Assembly (NCBI RefSeq): GCF_002237555.1 | Contig: NZ_CP022540.1 | Coordinates: forward strand, 3,167,001-3,231,000 | DNA from: Antarctobacter heliothermus | GTDB taxonomy: Bacteria; Pseudomonadota; Alphaproteobacteria; Rhodobacterales; Rhodobacteraceae | DNA: 64,000 nucleotides | Direction of reading: 5' to 3' | Part shown: positions 12,720 through 21,950 of the stretch, in pieces | Layout: every line of letters starts with the position of its first letter | Numbering within the stretch: position 1 is the first letter of the stretch | Notes under the pieces: model-generated | Database searches by the model: none | What the model saw: only the letters and a program-made list of their open reading frames with translations | Told to the model about the DNA's origin: nothing | Program-made: the position numbers and the translations under genes

Positions 12720-13502
12720 ATGCTTTTGGCCATCGACTGTGGCAACACAAATACCGTCTTCTCAATCTGGGACGGCACGGAATTCGTCGCCACATGGCGC
12801 ACGGCTACGGAACATCAGCGTACCGCCGATCAGTATTATGTCTGGCTGTCCACTCTGATGGAATTCCAGAAGATCGACGCCGATATTACCGATGTGATTG
12901 TCTCATCGACGGTGCCGCGCGTTGTGTTCAACCTGCGTGTCCTGTCGGACCGCTATTTCGGCACGCGGCCCATGGTCGTGGGCAAACCCGACTGTGCGTT
13001 GCCGGTGGATGTGCGGGTGGACGAGGGCACCCAAGTCGGCCCTGACCGGCTGGTCAATACGGTGGCGGGGTATGACCTGTTCGGTGGCGATCTGATTGTT
13101 GTCGATTTCGGCACCGCCACTACGTTTGACGTTGTCGATGCGGATGGGGCCTATGTCGGCGGTGCGATCGCGCCGGGGGTGAACCTGAGCCTGGAGGCGC
13201 TGCATCAGGCCGCTGCTGCCCTGCCGAACGTTGATATCACCAAGCCGCAGCGCGTTGTGGGCACCAATACGGTGGCCTGCATGCAATCCGGCATCTTTTG
13301 GGGCTATGTCGGGCTGGTGCGTGAGATTTGTCTCCGCATCCAGGCGGAACGCGACCGTCCCATGAAGGTTATCGCTACAGGCGGGCTGGCGCCACTCTTC
13401 CAGCAGGCAGACCCGTTGTTCGATGCCTACGAGGAATTCCTGACCATGCACGGGCTGGTCCGCATCCATAATCACAACAAGAGACTAGAGGCCCGCGCAT
13501 GA
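12720..13502 (+). CDS. coaX: type III pantothenate kinase
   Basis: Phosphorylates pantothenate, the first step of coenzyme A synthesis. 260 aa ASKHA-fold enzyme. Visible are the N-terminal DxGNT phosphate loop (Asp6-Thr10), GPDRLVNTVAGY and DFGTATTFDVVD with its catalytic aspartate, and GGAIAPGV. Its stop overlaps the rnj start (ATGA at 13499), so the two are probably translationally coupled, a pairing common in alphaproteobacteria. Confidence 0.95.
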   Translation: MLLAIDCGNTNTVFSIWDGTEFVATWRTATEHQRTADQYYVWLSTLMEFQKIDADITDVIVSSTVPRVVFNLRVLSDRYFGTRPMVVGKPDCALPVDVRVDEGTQVGPDRLVNTVAGYDLFGGDLIVVDFGTATTFDVVDADGAYVGGAIAPGVNLSLEALHQAAAALPNVDITKPQRVVGTNTVACMQSGIFWGYVGLVREICLRIQAERDRPMKVIATGGLAPLFQQADPLFDAYEEFLTMHGLVRIHNHNKRLEARA

Positions 13503-15166
13503 GCGAAAACAGATTAATCTACCTTCCCCTTGGGGGTGCCGGCGAGATCGGCATGAACTGTTATGTCTATGGATATGGAAAGCCGGGTGCAGAGCGCCTG
13601 ATTGTCGTGGACATGGGTGTCACTTTTCCGGACATGGACACGACTCCGGGGGTCGACATCATCTTTGCAGATATCACCTGGCTGAAAGAGAACAGGAACC
13701 GGATCGAAGCGCTGTTCATCACCCACGCGCATGAGGATCATGTCGGCGCGGTGGGACATACCTTTGAGACGCTGGGCGTGCCGATCTATGCGCGTGCCTT
13801 CACCGCCAATATCGCGCGCGGCAAACTGGCGGAATACAATGTTGAGGGCAAGGCGGTCAGGACCGTTTCGAAATGGCCCGAGACGGTCAATGCCGGGCCG
13901 TTCACGGTTGGCTTTTTGCCGATTTCGCATTCGATTCCGGAATCAAGTGCGTTGGTGATCGACACACCCGCAGGACGGGTGATCCACACAGGTGATTTCA
14001 AGCTGGATACAACACCTTTGGTGGGCGAGGCGTGGGATCCGAAATTGTGGGAAGAGGTGTCAAAGCCGGGGGTCAAGGCGTTGATCTGCGACTCGACCAA
14101 CGTATTCTCCCCCCATGCGGGCCGGTCCGAGACGACCGTTGGCCCGGCGGTGGAAAAGCTGGTGTCTGAGGCCAAGAACATGGTTGTCGCCACGACCTTT
14201 GCGTCGAATGTGGCGCGGGTCAAGACACTGGCAGAGGCGGGCGACCGCGCCGGTCGGTCGATCTGTCTGCTGGGGCGCGCGATGCGCCGGATGATCGAGG
14301 CCTCGGTGGAAACCGGTGTCCTGACCGGCTTTCCCAAGGTGATCGGCCCCGAAGACGTCAGCCACCTGCCGCGTGAGAATGTCATGCTGTTGGTGACTGG
14401 CAGTCAAGGAGAGCGACGCGCCGCCAGTGCGCAACTGTCGCGCGGCAAATACAACGGGATCGAGTTGAAGGAGGGCGATCTGTTCCTCTTCTCCTCCAAG
14501 ACGATCCCGGGCAATGAACGCGAAGTCATCCGTATCATGAACCAGCTTAGTGAAAAGGGCGTCGATATTGTTGACGACTCTATGGGCGATTACCACGTTT
14601 CGGGCCATGCCAACCGGCCGGATCTGGAAACCGTGCAGAACATTGTGAACCCGCAGGTTGTGATCCCGATGCACGGCGAGCACCGCCATTTGCGTGAACA
14701 CGTCCGGCTGGCGGAAAAAAATCGCCGCGCCGGGGTGTTGGCGGTCAACGGCATGATGGTCGATCTCAGCGGGAATGAGCCGCGCGTGGTCGAATATGTC
14801 GAAACCGGGCGCACCTATCTGGATGGCTCTGTGCAGATCGGTGCGATGGACGGGATCGTGCGGGACCGCATCCGTATGGCGCTGAACGGTCATGTGGTGG
14901 TGACCGTGATCCTGGATGAGCAGGATGAACCGTTGGGAGAGCCGTGGTGCGACCTGATGGGGCTGCCAGAAAAGGGGCGTAGCAATGCGCCGCTGGTGGA
15001 CGTGCTCGAAGAGGATCTGTCGCAGTTTCTGGGGCGAGCCGGGGACAAGGTGCGGACCGATGACGACAAGCTGGAAGAAGGGTTGCGGCGCGTTGCGCGG
15101 CAGACTTCACTGAACGAGATCGGCAAAAAGCCCGAGGTGACAGTGGTGGTCAGCCGGTTGAGCTGA
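13499..15166 (+). CDS. rnj: ribonuclease J
   Basis: Metallo-beta-lactamase/beta-CASP exo- and endoribonuclease in mRNA decay and rRNA maturation. 555 aa. The zinc-binding HxHxDH motif is His76/His78/Asp80/His81 (ITHAHEDHVGAVGH). Downstream are the beta-CASP motifs around TGSQGE, SSKTIPGNE and VSGHANRPD. The start overlaps the coaX stop. It ends just before a strong bidirectional terminator shared with the opposing helicase gene. Confidence 0.95.
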   Translation: MSENRLIYLPLGGAGEIGMNCYVYGYGKPGAERLIVVDMGVTFPDMDTTPGVDIIFADITWLKENRNRIEALFITHAHEDHVGAVGHTFETLGVPIYARAFTANIARGKLAEYNVEGKAVRTVSKWPETVNAGPFTVGFLPISHSIPESSALVIDTPAGRVIHTGDFKLDTTPLVGEAWDPKLWEEVSKPGVKALICDSTNVFSPHAGRSETTVGPAVEKLVSEAKNMVVATTFASNVARVKTLAEAGDRAGRSICLLGRAMRRMIEASVETGVLTGFPKVIGPEDVSHLPRENVMLLVTGSQGERRAASAQLSRGKYNGIELKEGDLFLFSSKTIPGNEREVIRIMNQLSEKGVDIVDDSMGDYHVSGHANRPDLETVQNIVNPQVVIPMHGEHRHLREHVRLAEKNRRAGVLAVNGMMVDLSGNEPRVVEYVETGRTYLDGSVQIGAMDGIVRDRIRMALNGHVVVTVILDEQDEPLGEPWCDLMGLPEKGRSNAPLVDVLEEDLSQFLGRAGDKVRTDDDKLEEGLRRVARQTSLNEIGKKPEVTVVVSRLS

Positions 15167-15190
15167 TCATCCCGCCAGGACAAAAAATGC

Positions 15191-15223
15191 AAAAAGGCCG
15201 GTCCCCAGGGACCGGCCTTTTTT
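15191..15223. terminator. bidirectional rho-independent terminator
   Basis: A5 run, nine-base stem GGCCGGTCC / GGACCGGCC with a four-base loop, then T6. The symmetric A and T tracts make it work for both rnj (+) and the convergent helicase gene (-). Confidence 0.92.
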
Positions 15224-15242
15224 GTTCAGTGGTCCCGGAGGT

Positions 15243-16706
15243 TTAGCTGGCCCGACGCTCGTCAAAGCTCAGCGCAATGAACTCGGGCAGGTGATCGCCC
15301 AGACCGACGACATTGCTGTCGCGACCGCCGCGGCGATCAGAACCACGGTTAGAGTCGCGCGGCGCGCGGCTTTCATTGTTACGCTGTGCAGGTTTTTCGC
15401 TGCGCGGTGCGGGCTTTTCCGACCGACGGCTTGTCGACCTGCGGGGCTGCTCTTCGGCAGATTCACGGACCGGAGCCGGAGCAGCGACTGGCGCAGGAGC
15501 AGCGGTGAGTGCAGGAGCTGCGGTGGGTGCAGGGACCTGTGCGGCCTCTGGTTCCGGTGCCTTGGGGTTGCCAATGCGCGGGATTGCCTTTTGCAGCAGC
15601 CGTTCGACAGCGTCGAAGTATTTCTCATCTCGCGGCGTACAGATCGTGATCGCTTTGCCAGACCGTCCGGCGCGGCCTGTGCGGCCAATGCGGTGGATAT
15701 AGTCCTCGGCGTGGCTGGGCACGTCAAAGTTGAACACATGGCTCACCGACGGAATGTCCAGACCACGCGCGGCCACGTCAGAGGCCACAAGGAACCGCAA
15801 CGATCCGTCGCGGAACCCGTCCAGTGTCCGGGTGCGCTGTGATTGGTCCAGATCGCCATGGATCGGTGCGGCGTCATAGCCGTATTTCTTGAGCGACTTG
15901 GCGACGACGTCCACGTCAACTTTGCGGTTGCAAAAGATGATGGCGTTGGTGCAGGTCGCACCTTCGGCGTCGATCAGGTCGCGCAGCATGCGGCGTTTTT
16001 CGCTACCTTCGCGATCCTTGCGTGAGGGGCGGAATACCATGGCGGCCTGTTCGATGGTCTCGGACGCGCTGGCCTGACGGGCCACCTCGATCCGGGCGGG
16101 GGCCGACAGGAAGGTGTTTGTGATTCGCTCAATCTCGGGCGCCATGGTGGCGGAAAAGAACAGAGTCTGGCGGGTGAACGGTGTCAAGCTGAAGATGCGT
16201 TCGATATCGGGGATGAACCCCATGTCCAGCATCCGGTCTGCCTCATCCACCACCATGATTTCGATCCCGGTGAGCAACAGCTTGCCGCGCTCAAAGTGGT
16301 CCAGCAGGCGGCCGGGGGTGGCAATCAGCACATCCACACCCTTGTCGATTAGGGTGTCTTGCTCCTTGAACGACACGCCCCCGATCAACAGCGCCTTGGT
16401 CAGTTTGACGTGTTTGGAGTAGGTGTCGAAGTTTTCGGCCACCTGCGCCGCAAGTTCCCGCGTTGGACACAGCACCAAAGAGCGCGGCATCCGCGCGCGT
16501 GCGCGGCCCCGGGCCAGTTTGGTGATCATCGGCAGGGTAAAGCTGGCGGTCTTGCCGGTGCCCGTCTGGGCGATGCCAAGAACGTCCTTGCCTTCCAGAG
16601 CGGGCGGAATGGCACCTTCCTGAATCGGCGTGGGCGTTTCATAGCCAGCCTCTTCGACGGCTTTCAGGACTTTCGGGCTGAGGTTCAGATCAGAAAATTT
16701 GGTCAT
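15243..16706 (-). CDS. DEAD-box RNA helicase, RhlE type
   Basis: ATP-dependent RNA helicase, 487 aa. Motifs in order: Q motif (PTPIQ), AQTGTGKT, PTRELA, TPGR, VVDEADRMLD, SAT, ARGLDIP and HRIGRTGRAGRSG. The C-terminus is a low-complexity tail: an Ala/Pro stretch of about 35 residues, then an Arg/Ser-rich basic segment, as is usual for RhlE-like proteins that use the tail for RNA binding. The ATG at 16706 is chosen over an upstream one at 16838 because it gives the standard MTKFSDLNL N-terminus. Likely functions in ribosome assembly or cold adaptation. Confidence 0.95.
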   Translation of the reverse strand: MTKFSDLNLSPKVLKAVEEAGYETPTPIQEGAIPPALEGKDVLGIAQTGTGKTASFTLPMITKLARGRARARMPRSLVLCPTRELAAQVAENFDTYSKHVKLTKALLIGGVSFKEQDTLIDKGVDVLIATPGRLLDHFERGKLLLTGIEIMVVDEADRMLDMGFIPDIERIFSLTPFTRQTLFFSATMAPEIERITNTFLSAPARIEVARQASASETIEQAAMVFRPSRKDREGSEKRRMLRDLIDAEGATCTNAIIFCNRKVDVDVVAKSLKKYGYDAAPIHGDLDQSQRTRTLDGFRDGSLRFLVASDVAARGLDIPSVSHVFNFDVPSHAEDYIHRIGRTGRAGRSGKAITICTPRDEKYFDAVERLLQKAIPRIGNPKAPEPEAAQVPAPTAAPALTAAPAPVAAPAPVRESAEEQPRRSTSRRSEKPAPRSEKPAQRNNESRAPRDSNRGSDRRGGRDSNVVGLGDHLPEFIALSFDERRAS

Positions 16707-16811
16707 TGATGTCCGATTGTTTTGCGGACACTGTACCTGGCCCGCGCATCTGATGGGGAGCGGACCCGCGTGGTCCATAAGCAGTGCATTCATCCCCTTG
16801 GTGAGGCTTGC

Positions 16812-16838
16812 CTTATTAAAATCTTGGCAAAAGGTCAA
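16812..16838 (-). promoter_or_regulatory. candidate helicase promoter
   Basis: On the minus strand a TTGACC hexamer (16833-16838) is followed about 15 bp later by an AT-rich TTTAATAA stretch, roughly 105 bp upstream of the helicase start. It resembles a housekeeping promoter with short spacing; the match is modest. Confidence 0.3.
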
Positions 16839-16906
16839 TCGGGACGTGGCTGTAAGGCGGATAAGTCACAGATTGACTGGTTCGAGAACGTGGATTTAGA
16901 TTCTGT

Positions 16907-17857
16907 TTAAGCCTGATTGATCACAGGAAAGTGACAATCGCGGATTTTGTCCAGCCGCAGATGGTGGCGGCGCAGCAGTTCATGGGCGGCTAGCTTGTCA
17001 CACAGCGTGGAGTTGGCGACGCAGACTTCGTCGTAGAATTGACGCAGGGCGGGTTCGCCGCCTGCCGCTTCGATGCTTTGAAACAGATCGTGCAGTGTCA
17101 GGGCATTTTTACCGCGCGCCTGCGGTTTCAATTCAGCCCGGTAAGAGCCACGCGCCAAACGAAAGCGGTAAGCATCCAAAAAATGCTCCCAACTGGCGGC
17201 ATGGAAATGGCCCAGTTCGATGTCGGGCAGCGCCACCTGACCGGGATTTTGTACATCGTTCAGGATCACGTTGTGGATGCGGATTTGCAGACCTTTGGTA
17301 CCGGCGCGAAAGAACAGCTTGCCCGCCACATGGCTGAGAAAACCGCCTGACAGGTGCTGGCCCCAAGTGGGAAAACACACCTCTGCCGCCTGTTGGCGGG
17401 CGGTTTGGTCCAGATGGAACGCCTTGAAGGCGGTCTCTCCGGGGGCGGTGGCGTTGCCGGGGGCCAGCGCCTCTACGGGTCGGAAGCGGGCGCAGAGCGC
17501 GTCGGCGGGCAGGGTGGCAAGGTGTTCGGCCACCGGACGGTCAGACAGCAGGAATTCGTCCACGTCGATATGGGCCAGCCAGTCGACCTCAGGCTTGCGG
17601 TTGTTGGCGTGACGGGCGTTGGCGGACTGTCGGGCCTGATGTTTGTCCGGGCGGCCATTGCGCTTGGCCCAATACGCGGCGTCGGTCTGCGTGACGCGAA
17701 TTTTCGGATGGGCCTTGAGGGTGGCAAAGGTCTGTGGCGCGTCCTCATCAAGGTAGATGTAGATCCGGTGCGCCCCCTGTTCGAGGTGCCATGCGGCAAA
17801 AGTCAGGATCGCCTTTAGCGGTGCCTTGACTGTCGTAACGGTGCCCCAGCGCGTCAC
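16907..17857 (-). CDS. glycosyltransferase, Glyco_tranf_2_4-like
   Basis: 316 aa soluble protein that begins RWGTVTTVKAPLKAILTFAAWHLEQGAHRIY in pieces and carries a DxD-type metal/nucleotide-sugar motif in HIDVDEFLL (about residues 97-105). The pattern is that of the family of putative glycosyltransferases that open with a T-x-K-AP-x-x-x-I-x-x-F segment. The acceptor and sugar are unknown. It overlaps the end of the upstream gene by four bases and is clearly homologous to the C-terminal half of that gene, so the pair arose by duplication. Confidence 0.8.
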   Translation of the reverse strand: MTRWGTVTTVKAPLKAILTFAAWHLEQGAHRIYIYLDEDAPQTFATLKAHPKIRVTQTDAAYWAKRNGRPDKHQARQSANARHANNRKPEVDWLAHIDVDEFLLSDRPVAEHLATLPADALCARFRPVEALAPGNATAPGETAFKAFHLDQTARQQAAEVCFPTWGQHLSGGFLSHVAGKLFFRAGTKGLQIRIHNVILNDVQNPGQVALPDIELGHFHAASWEHFLDAYRFRLARGSYRAELKPQARGKNALTLHDLFQSIEAAGGEPALRQFYDEVCVANSTLCDKLAAHELLRRHHLRLDKIRDCHFPVINQA

Positions 17858-19581
17858 GGCAGGGTCCCGAACACGCGCCGCACGCAGGCGTCAAAGTCAA
17901 ACTCATGGCTCAGCAACATGCCATGCGCTGCCAGACGGGCACGCAGGTCCGGCGTATCGGAGCAAACCTCGTCAAAGAAGGCGCGCAGCCCGGCCTCTCC
18001 CTCTTCTTGTTCCAGGTAGGCCAGCAGTTCACCCTGTCCCATCTCGGGGCGTGCGTCGTTCGATCGGTAAGATCCCTTTTCGCGGCGAAACGTCAGGTGG
18101 CTGTGGAAATGGGCCCAATCGGGTGCGTGGAAATGGGCCAAAAACAGCCCGTCGGGCTTGGAGCGGTTGGTGGCGTCCTCGCCTTTGTATTTCAGCGTGT
18201 GGATGCCAAGGCGGGTGTCGGGAATCCCGGGGCGGGCAAAGACCTTGCCGCCCGTGTGACTGAGGAAACCGCCGAACAAATGCAGGCCGAAGGTGGGATA
18301 GATGTCCTGAAGCTGCGATTTCTTCACCCCGGCCTGTTTGTGGGTCAGCTTGAAATGCTGGGGCGGGCCGTCCTCGCGCGCCAGTGCCTCTGCCGGCGGA
18401 ACGCGGGCCAGCGCGATGTCGGGGGCGATGCTGGCAAGGATCTGCGACAGGGGCTGCGCCGGGATCAGGAACTCGTCGTGGTCGATATGGCCCAACCAGT
18501 CGAGTGTATCCGCGCAGGCGCGCAGGGTGCGTGTGGCGTTGTAGGCTTGCCGCAACTGGTGCGCTTCTGGCCGCGCGCGCCCGGAGGCCTGCCAATAGGC
18601 ATCGTCACATTGGGTGACATGGATGCGCGGATGGCGTGACAGAAAGGCCGCAGACTCTGGATCAGGGTGGTCGAGGTAGAGGTGCAAATCCTGCGCACCA
18701 AAGTCGAGGTGATGGGCGGCAAAGCGCGCGATCTGGGGCAGCGGTGCCTTGATGGTGCTGACAAGGCCCCAGCGCAAGGTCTCTGCCGTTTTGCGCGGGC
18801 GGGCAGGGACCGGGGCGGGGTTTTCCGCCATGGTCTGCGATTTGTCGCGGCGGGCCTTGCGGGCGGACATGATCGAAAGGCGGCGGAAGACCCCTGCCGG
18901 GTCATGGATCAGCAGATCCAGGAGGTGATGCGCCAGTGGTTGGATCACCGGATCGCCTTCGGCCTCTTGCCACAGACGCGCGATCAGGTTGACGTCCAAC
19001 CCGCCGCCGACCAGCGCATAGGCGTCCATCTGAAGCGGCAGTTTGGCACGGTGGCGATCGGTGACGGCAAAGGGGGTGTCGGGCGATTTGCCGCTGTAGA
19101 GGCGTTCGCTTTCGTAGAGTTTCATCATCCCAAAGAGGGTTGTGAGGGCAAGGCCGGTGCTGCGCTGCACCGGGGTGGTGCCGTGGTCGCCAAAGGTCGT
19201 GACCGCAGAGACCAGCCAGCGCGCGTCAAGTTGGTCCAGCAGGTGCGCGCCTTGGTCGGCCCACAAGCGCTGGAACAGCAGTGGCGCGTGATCGGGAAAG
19301 CTGCGCTTGCGCAAATGTGAGATGGTCAGCCCGTGCAGGACGGTCAGTTCCGACTGCCCCTGCAATTCCTTGCGAAGCTGATAGGTCTTGCGCTGCAGAT
19401 TGTCGGCAAAGGGCGGAGCGAAGGGACCCTTGTCCGGGTCGTCGACGATCTGGTTAGCGAGGGCTGTGAGATCGGCGCCGGCGGGCGGCAACCCGTGGTC
19501 GCGTGGCAGCGGGGCGCGGCGGGCCTCATACTGGGCGATGATGGCGTCGATGCCGCCGGGGTAAGTGGGTGTCCTGCTCAT
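17854..19581 (-). CDS. two-domain glycosyltransferase paralogue
   Basis: 575 aa. The C-terminal ~300 residues parallel the neighbouring 316 aa protein (RWGLVSTIKAPLPQIARFAAHH; GHIDHDEFLIPAQP as the DxD region; similar 'FGLHLFGGFLSHTGGKVF' segment). The N-terminal ~250 residues are an additional, mainly helical domain I cannot assign, followed by a Pro/Ala linker (NPAPVPARPR). The ATG at 19581 is used; the frame stays open further upstream but enters DNA divergent with tgt. Probably modifies a surface polysaccharide or glycan; the substrate is unknown. Confidence 0.8.
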   Translation of the reverse strand: MSRTPTYPGGIDAIIAQYEARRAPLPRDHGLPPAGADLTALANQIVDDPDKGPFAPPFADNLQRKTYQLRKELQGQSELTVLHGLTISHLRKRSFPDHAPLLFQRLWADQGAHLLDQLDARWLVSAVTTFGDHGTTPVQRSTGLALTTLFGMMKLYESERLYSGKSPDTPFAVTDRHRAKLPLQMDAYALVGGGLDVNLIARLWQEAEGDPVIQPLAHHLLDLLIHDPAGVFRRLSIMSARKARRDKSQTMAENPAPVPARPRKTAETLRWGLVSTIKAPLPQIARFAAHHLDFGAQDLHLYLDHPDPESAAFLSRHPRIHVTQCDDAYWQASGRARPEAHQLRQAYNATRTLRACADTLDWLGHIDHDEFLIPAQPLSQILASIAPDIALARVPPAEALAREDGPPQHFKLTHKQAGVKKSQLQDIYPTFGLHLFGGFLSHTGGKVFARPGIPDTRLGIHTLKYKGEDATNRSKPDGLFLAHFHAPDWAHFHSHLTFRREKGSYRSNDARPEMGQGELLAYLEQEEGEAGLRAFFDEVCSDTPDLRARLAAHGMLLSHEFDFDACVRRVFGTLP

Positions 19582-19752
19582 GTCGGCAGAGTGGCGGGGT
19601 CCGCGGCAATGGGCAAGCGGTGATCCGATTGAGCGCGCAAGCGCGCAACAGGGTGCCTTGGCTGTGGCCCCTGCGGTGCCTTGCCTCGGGTTGGGGCGTG
19701 GGGCACGTTTTGCGGCTTTGTTCCGGCGGGGGAAGGGTGTAGAGGGGCGCGC

Positions 19753-20880
19753 ATGGCACAGACATCTTTTGAATTGATCGCCCGTGACGGGCGCGCACGG
19801 CGAGGCGTTATCCGCACGCCGCGCGGTGAGATTCGCACACCGGCTTTCATGCCCGTCGGCACGGCGGCCACGGTGAAGGGCATGATGCCCGAAAGCGTGG
19901 CCGCGACCGGCGCGGATATCCTGCTGGGCAACACCTATCACCTGATGCTGCGCCCCGGTGCCGAACGGGTGGCGCGGCTGGGTGGGCTGCACACGTTCAT
20001 GAACTGGTCGGGGCCGATCCTGACGGATTCGGGCGGCTTTCAGGTGATGAGCCTGGCGGAGCTGCGCAAGTTGACTGAGGACGGCGTGACTTTCCGCAGC
20101 CATATCGACGGGTCCAAGCATATGTTGTCGCCGGAGCGGTCGATGGAGATCCAGAAGCTGTTGGGATCGGACATTGTGATGGCCTTTGACGAATGTCCGG
20201 CCTTGCCCGCGGATCGGGACCGAATTGCACAGTCCATGCGGTTGTCGATGCGATGGGCGGCGCGGTCGCGCGAGGCCTTTGGTGATCGGCCCGGCCATAT
20301 GCTGTTCGGGATCCAGCAAGGTGGGCTGGAAGAGGATCTACGCGGCGAGAGTGCCGAGGCATTGAAGGGTATCGGATTCGATGGCTACGCGGTTGGTGGG
20401 CTGGCCGTGGGCGAGGGGCAGGAGGCCATGTTTGGCTGTCTGGATTATGCGCCCGGCATGCTGCCCGAGGACCGCCCGCGTTACCTGATGGGCGTGGGCA
20501 AGCCTGACGACATCGTGGGCGCCGTCAAGCGTGGCATCGACATGATGGACTGTGTTCTGCCGTCGCGTTCTGGTCGGACCGGGCAGGCATGGACCCGGCG
20601 TGGGCAGGTCAACATCAAGAACGCGCGTCATGCGGATGATCCGCGCCCCTTGGACGAGAATTGTACCTGTCCGGCCTGCCGGGGTTATTCACGCGCCTAT
20701 CTGCACCATGTTTTCCGGGCGGGTGAGATGATCTCGGGGATGCTGCTGACCTGGCACAACCTGCATTATTATCAGGAGTTGATGGCGGGGATGCGAGAGG
20801 CGATTTCTGACGGGCGGTTTGAGGCCTTTGAGACAGAGTTTCATGCGATGCGGGCTGAAGGCGATATTGAGCCTTTGTGA
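19753..20880 (+). CDS. tgt: queuine tRNA-ribosyltransferase
   Basis: Exchanges guanine-34 for preQ1 in tRNAs with GUN anticodons, the base-insertion step of queuosine synthesis. 375 aa. [11 protein letters not shown] contains the active-site Asp, and [12 protein letters not shown] holds the nucleophilic Asp. The zinc site is [16 protein letters not shown] (Cys-x-Cys-x2-Cys plus His). The start at 19753 gives the normal [14 protein letters not shown]-terminus. Divergent from the glycosyltransferase pair. Confidence 0.97.
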   Translation: MAQTSFELIARDGRARRGVIRTPRGEIRTPAFMPVGTAATVKGMMPESVAATGADILLGNTYHLMLRPGAERVARLGGLHTFMNWSGPILTDSGGFQVMSLAELRKLTEDGVTFRSHIDGSKHMLSPERSMEIQKLLGSDIVMAFDECPALPADRDRIAQSMRLSMRWAARSREAFGDRPGHMLFGIQQGGLEEDLRGESAEALKGIGFDGYAVGGLAVGEGQEAMFGCLDYAPGMLPEDRPRYLMGVGKPDDIVGAVKRGIDMMDCVLPSRSGRTGQAWTRRGQVNIKNARHADDPRPLDENCTCPACRGYSRAYLHHVFRAGEMISGMLLTWHNLHYYQELMAGMREAISDGRFEAFETEFHAMRAEGDIEPL

Positions 20881-20882
20881 GC

Positions 20883-20898
20883 TGTCCACGCGTGGACA
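20883..20898. promoter_or_regulatory. 16-bp perfect palindrome after tgt
   Basis: TGTCCACGCGTGGACA, spacerless and fully symmetric, begins two bases after the tgt stop. Without a loop it is a poor RNA hairpin and looks more like a protein-binding site. The rest of the gap to sqdC (20899-21032) shows nothing recognisable. Confidence 0.4.
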
Positions 20899-21032
20899 CA
20901 TTCATGGGTGTTGAAAATCAATGGGTTACAGAGACGGTTTTACCTTTGGTTCACTTTCTCCGCCGAGACGATACCGCGAGAAAGAGGATCAAGCCTTGTC
21001 CGCACGCACGCCAAAAACCGGTCGTGCAGTTC

Positions 21033-21851
21033 TTATTGCTCCAGCATCTTCGGCAAGTCGGCGCGCAACAGGCCCATGCCGCCCGGTTGCCAGCCGAGGG
21101 CGGGCAAGCGGGTGCAGATCAGGGCGTCGACCTGCCGATCACTGCGGGGCGGTGGCCTGTGCGGGCATCCGGTGAGGGTTTGCACCTCTGTTAGCAAATC
21201 ATGACGGTCGAGCAGAATGTCGGAGATGTGGAACGCGCCGGTCTGATCGCTGTTGAGCAGCAGGCGGCAGGCTTGGGCGAGGTCTGCGCCGTGAACTTCG
21301 GTGCCGCGACGTGGGGGGATGGGTTTGCCTGACAGGTAGTCGGCGAAGAGGTCTTGCCATTTGTGGGTGGGGCCGGGGCCATAGACGCCGGTGGCGCGCA
21401 GGCTTTGGCCGATCAGGGGCAGGGCGGCGAGATGCGCCTCTGTCTGTGCCTTGACCTGTCCATAGAGGGACGCGGCATTGGGCTGGGTGTCTTCGGTCAG
21501 GGGATCGCCGCTGGGCTGGCCGTCAAACACCGCGCGGGATGAGATAAACTGAACCCTGTGCACCCCGGCCTTGGCGGCGGCGTCGAACAGGCGGCGGGTT
21601 CCGTCGAGGTTTGCGTTGAGAAAGCCGTCGGGGTCGTCGCCCTCACCGCCGCGATAACGGCCCGGAACGTGGGAAAAGGCGGCGTGAATCAGCGTTGTGA
21701 CGCCAGTCAAATCAGGGGCCGGGCCCGTGAGATCCCAAGGACGGTGGGCGTGGCCCGTTACCGGGCGGCGGCCCAGCGTGATCACCGGGCCGGGCAACCC
21801 GTCCAGCAGAAAGCGCCCCAGCAGGCCAGTTGCGCCTGTGAGGGCGATCAT
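21033..21851 (-). CDS. sqdC: probable sulfolipid biosynthesis reductase SqdC
   Basis: 272 aa NAD(P)-binding extended short-chain dehydrogenase. It has the N-terminal GATGLLG nucleotide loop and a YGQVKAQTE (YxxxK) catalytic pair. The name rests on gene order: in Rhodobacter sphaeroides the sulfoquinovosyl diacylglycerol genes run sqdB-sqdD-sqdC, and sqdC encodes a reductase-like protein whose loss causes a sulfoquinovosyl-dihydroxyacetone compound to accumulate (established literature). Here the same three protein types occur in that order. The start codon would overlap the stop of a frame-corrected sqdD by ATGA. Confidence 0.65.
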   Translation of the reverse strand: MIALTGATGLLGRFLLDGLPGPVITLGRRPVTGHAHRPWDLTGPAPDLTGVTTLIHAAFSHVPGRYRGGEGDDPDGFLNANLDGTRRLFDAAAKAGVHRVQFISSRAVFDGQPSGDPLTEDTQPNAASLYGQVKAQTEAHLAALPLIGQSLRATGVYGPGPTHKWQDLFADYLSGKPIPPRRGTEVHGADLAQACRLLLNSDQTGAFHISDILLDRHDLLTEVQTLTGCPHRPPPRSDRQVDALICTRLPALGWQPGGMGLLRADLPKMLEQ

Positions 21852-21950
21852 CGGGTGCGAGGCAATGCAGCGAGGTCGGGTGTCTCACCCGCCGCATAGG
21901 CCAGCCAAAGGTCGATCAGAGGGCGCAGGCGATCTGCTTTGGCGTGGTGT
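21848..21950 (-). pseudogene. sqdD: displaced C-terminal reading frame of sqdD
   Basis: Directly after the point where sqdD appears to end prematurely, another minus frame reads HAKADRLRPLIDLWLAYAAG and then about 12 more residues to a TGA at 21848-21850. That TGA forms a 4-bp ATGA overlap with the sqdC start. One extra base after the KPWKD codons (about 21945-21956) would join it to SqdD. This is either a sequencing error or a real frameshift. Confidence 0.7.

Noticed and set aside
20040..20362. Minus frames inside tgt
   Set aside because: They are antisense to the catalytic region of tgt and show no independent signal.
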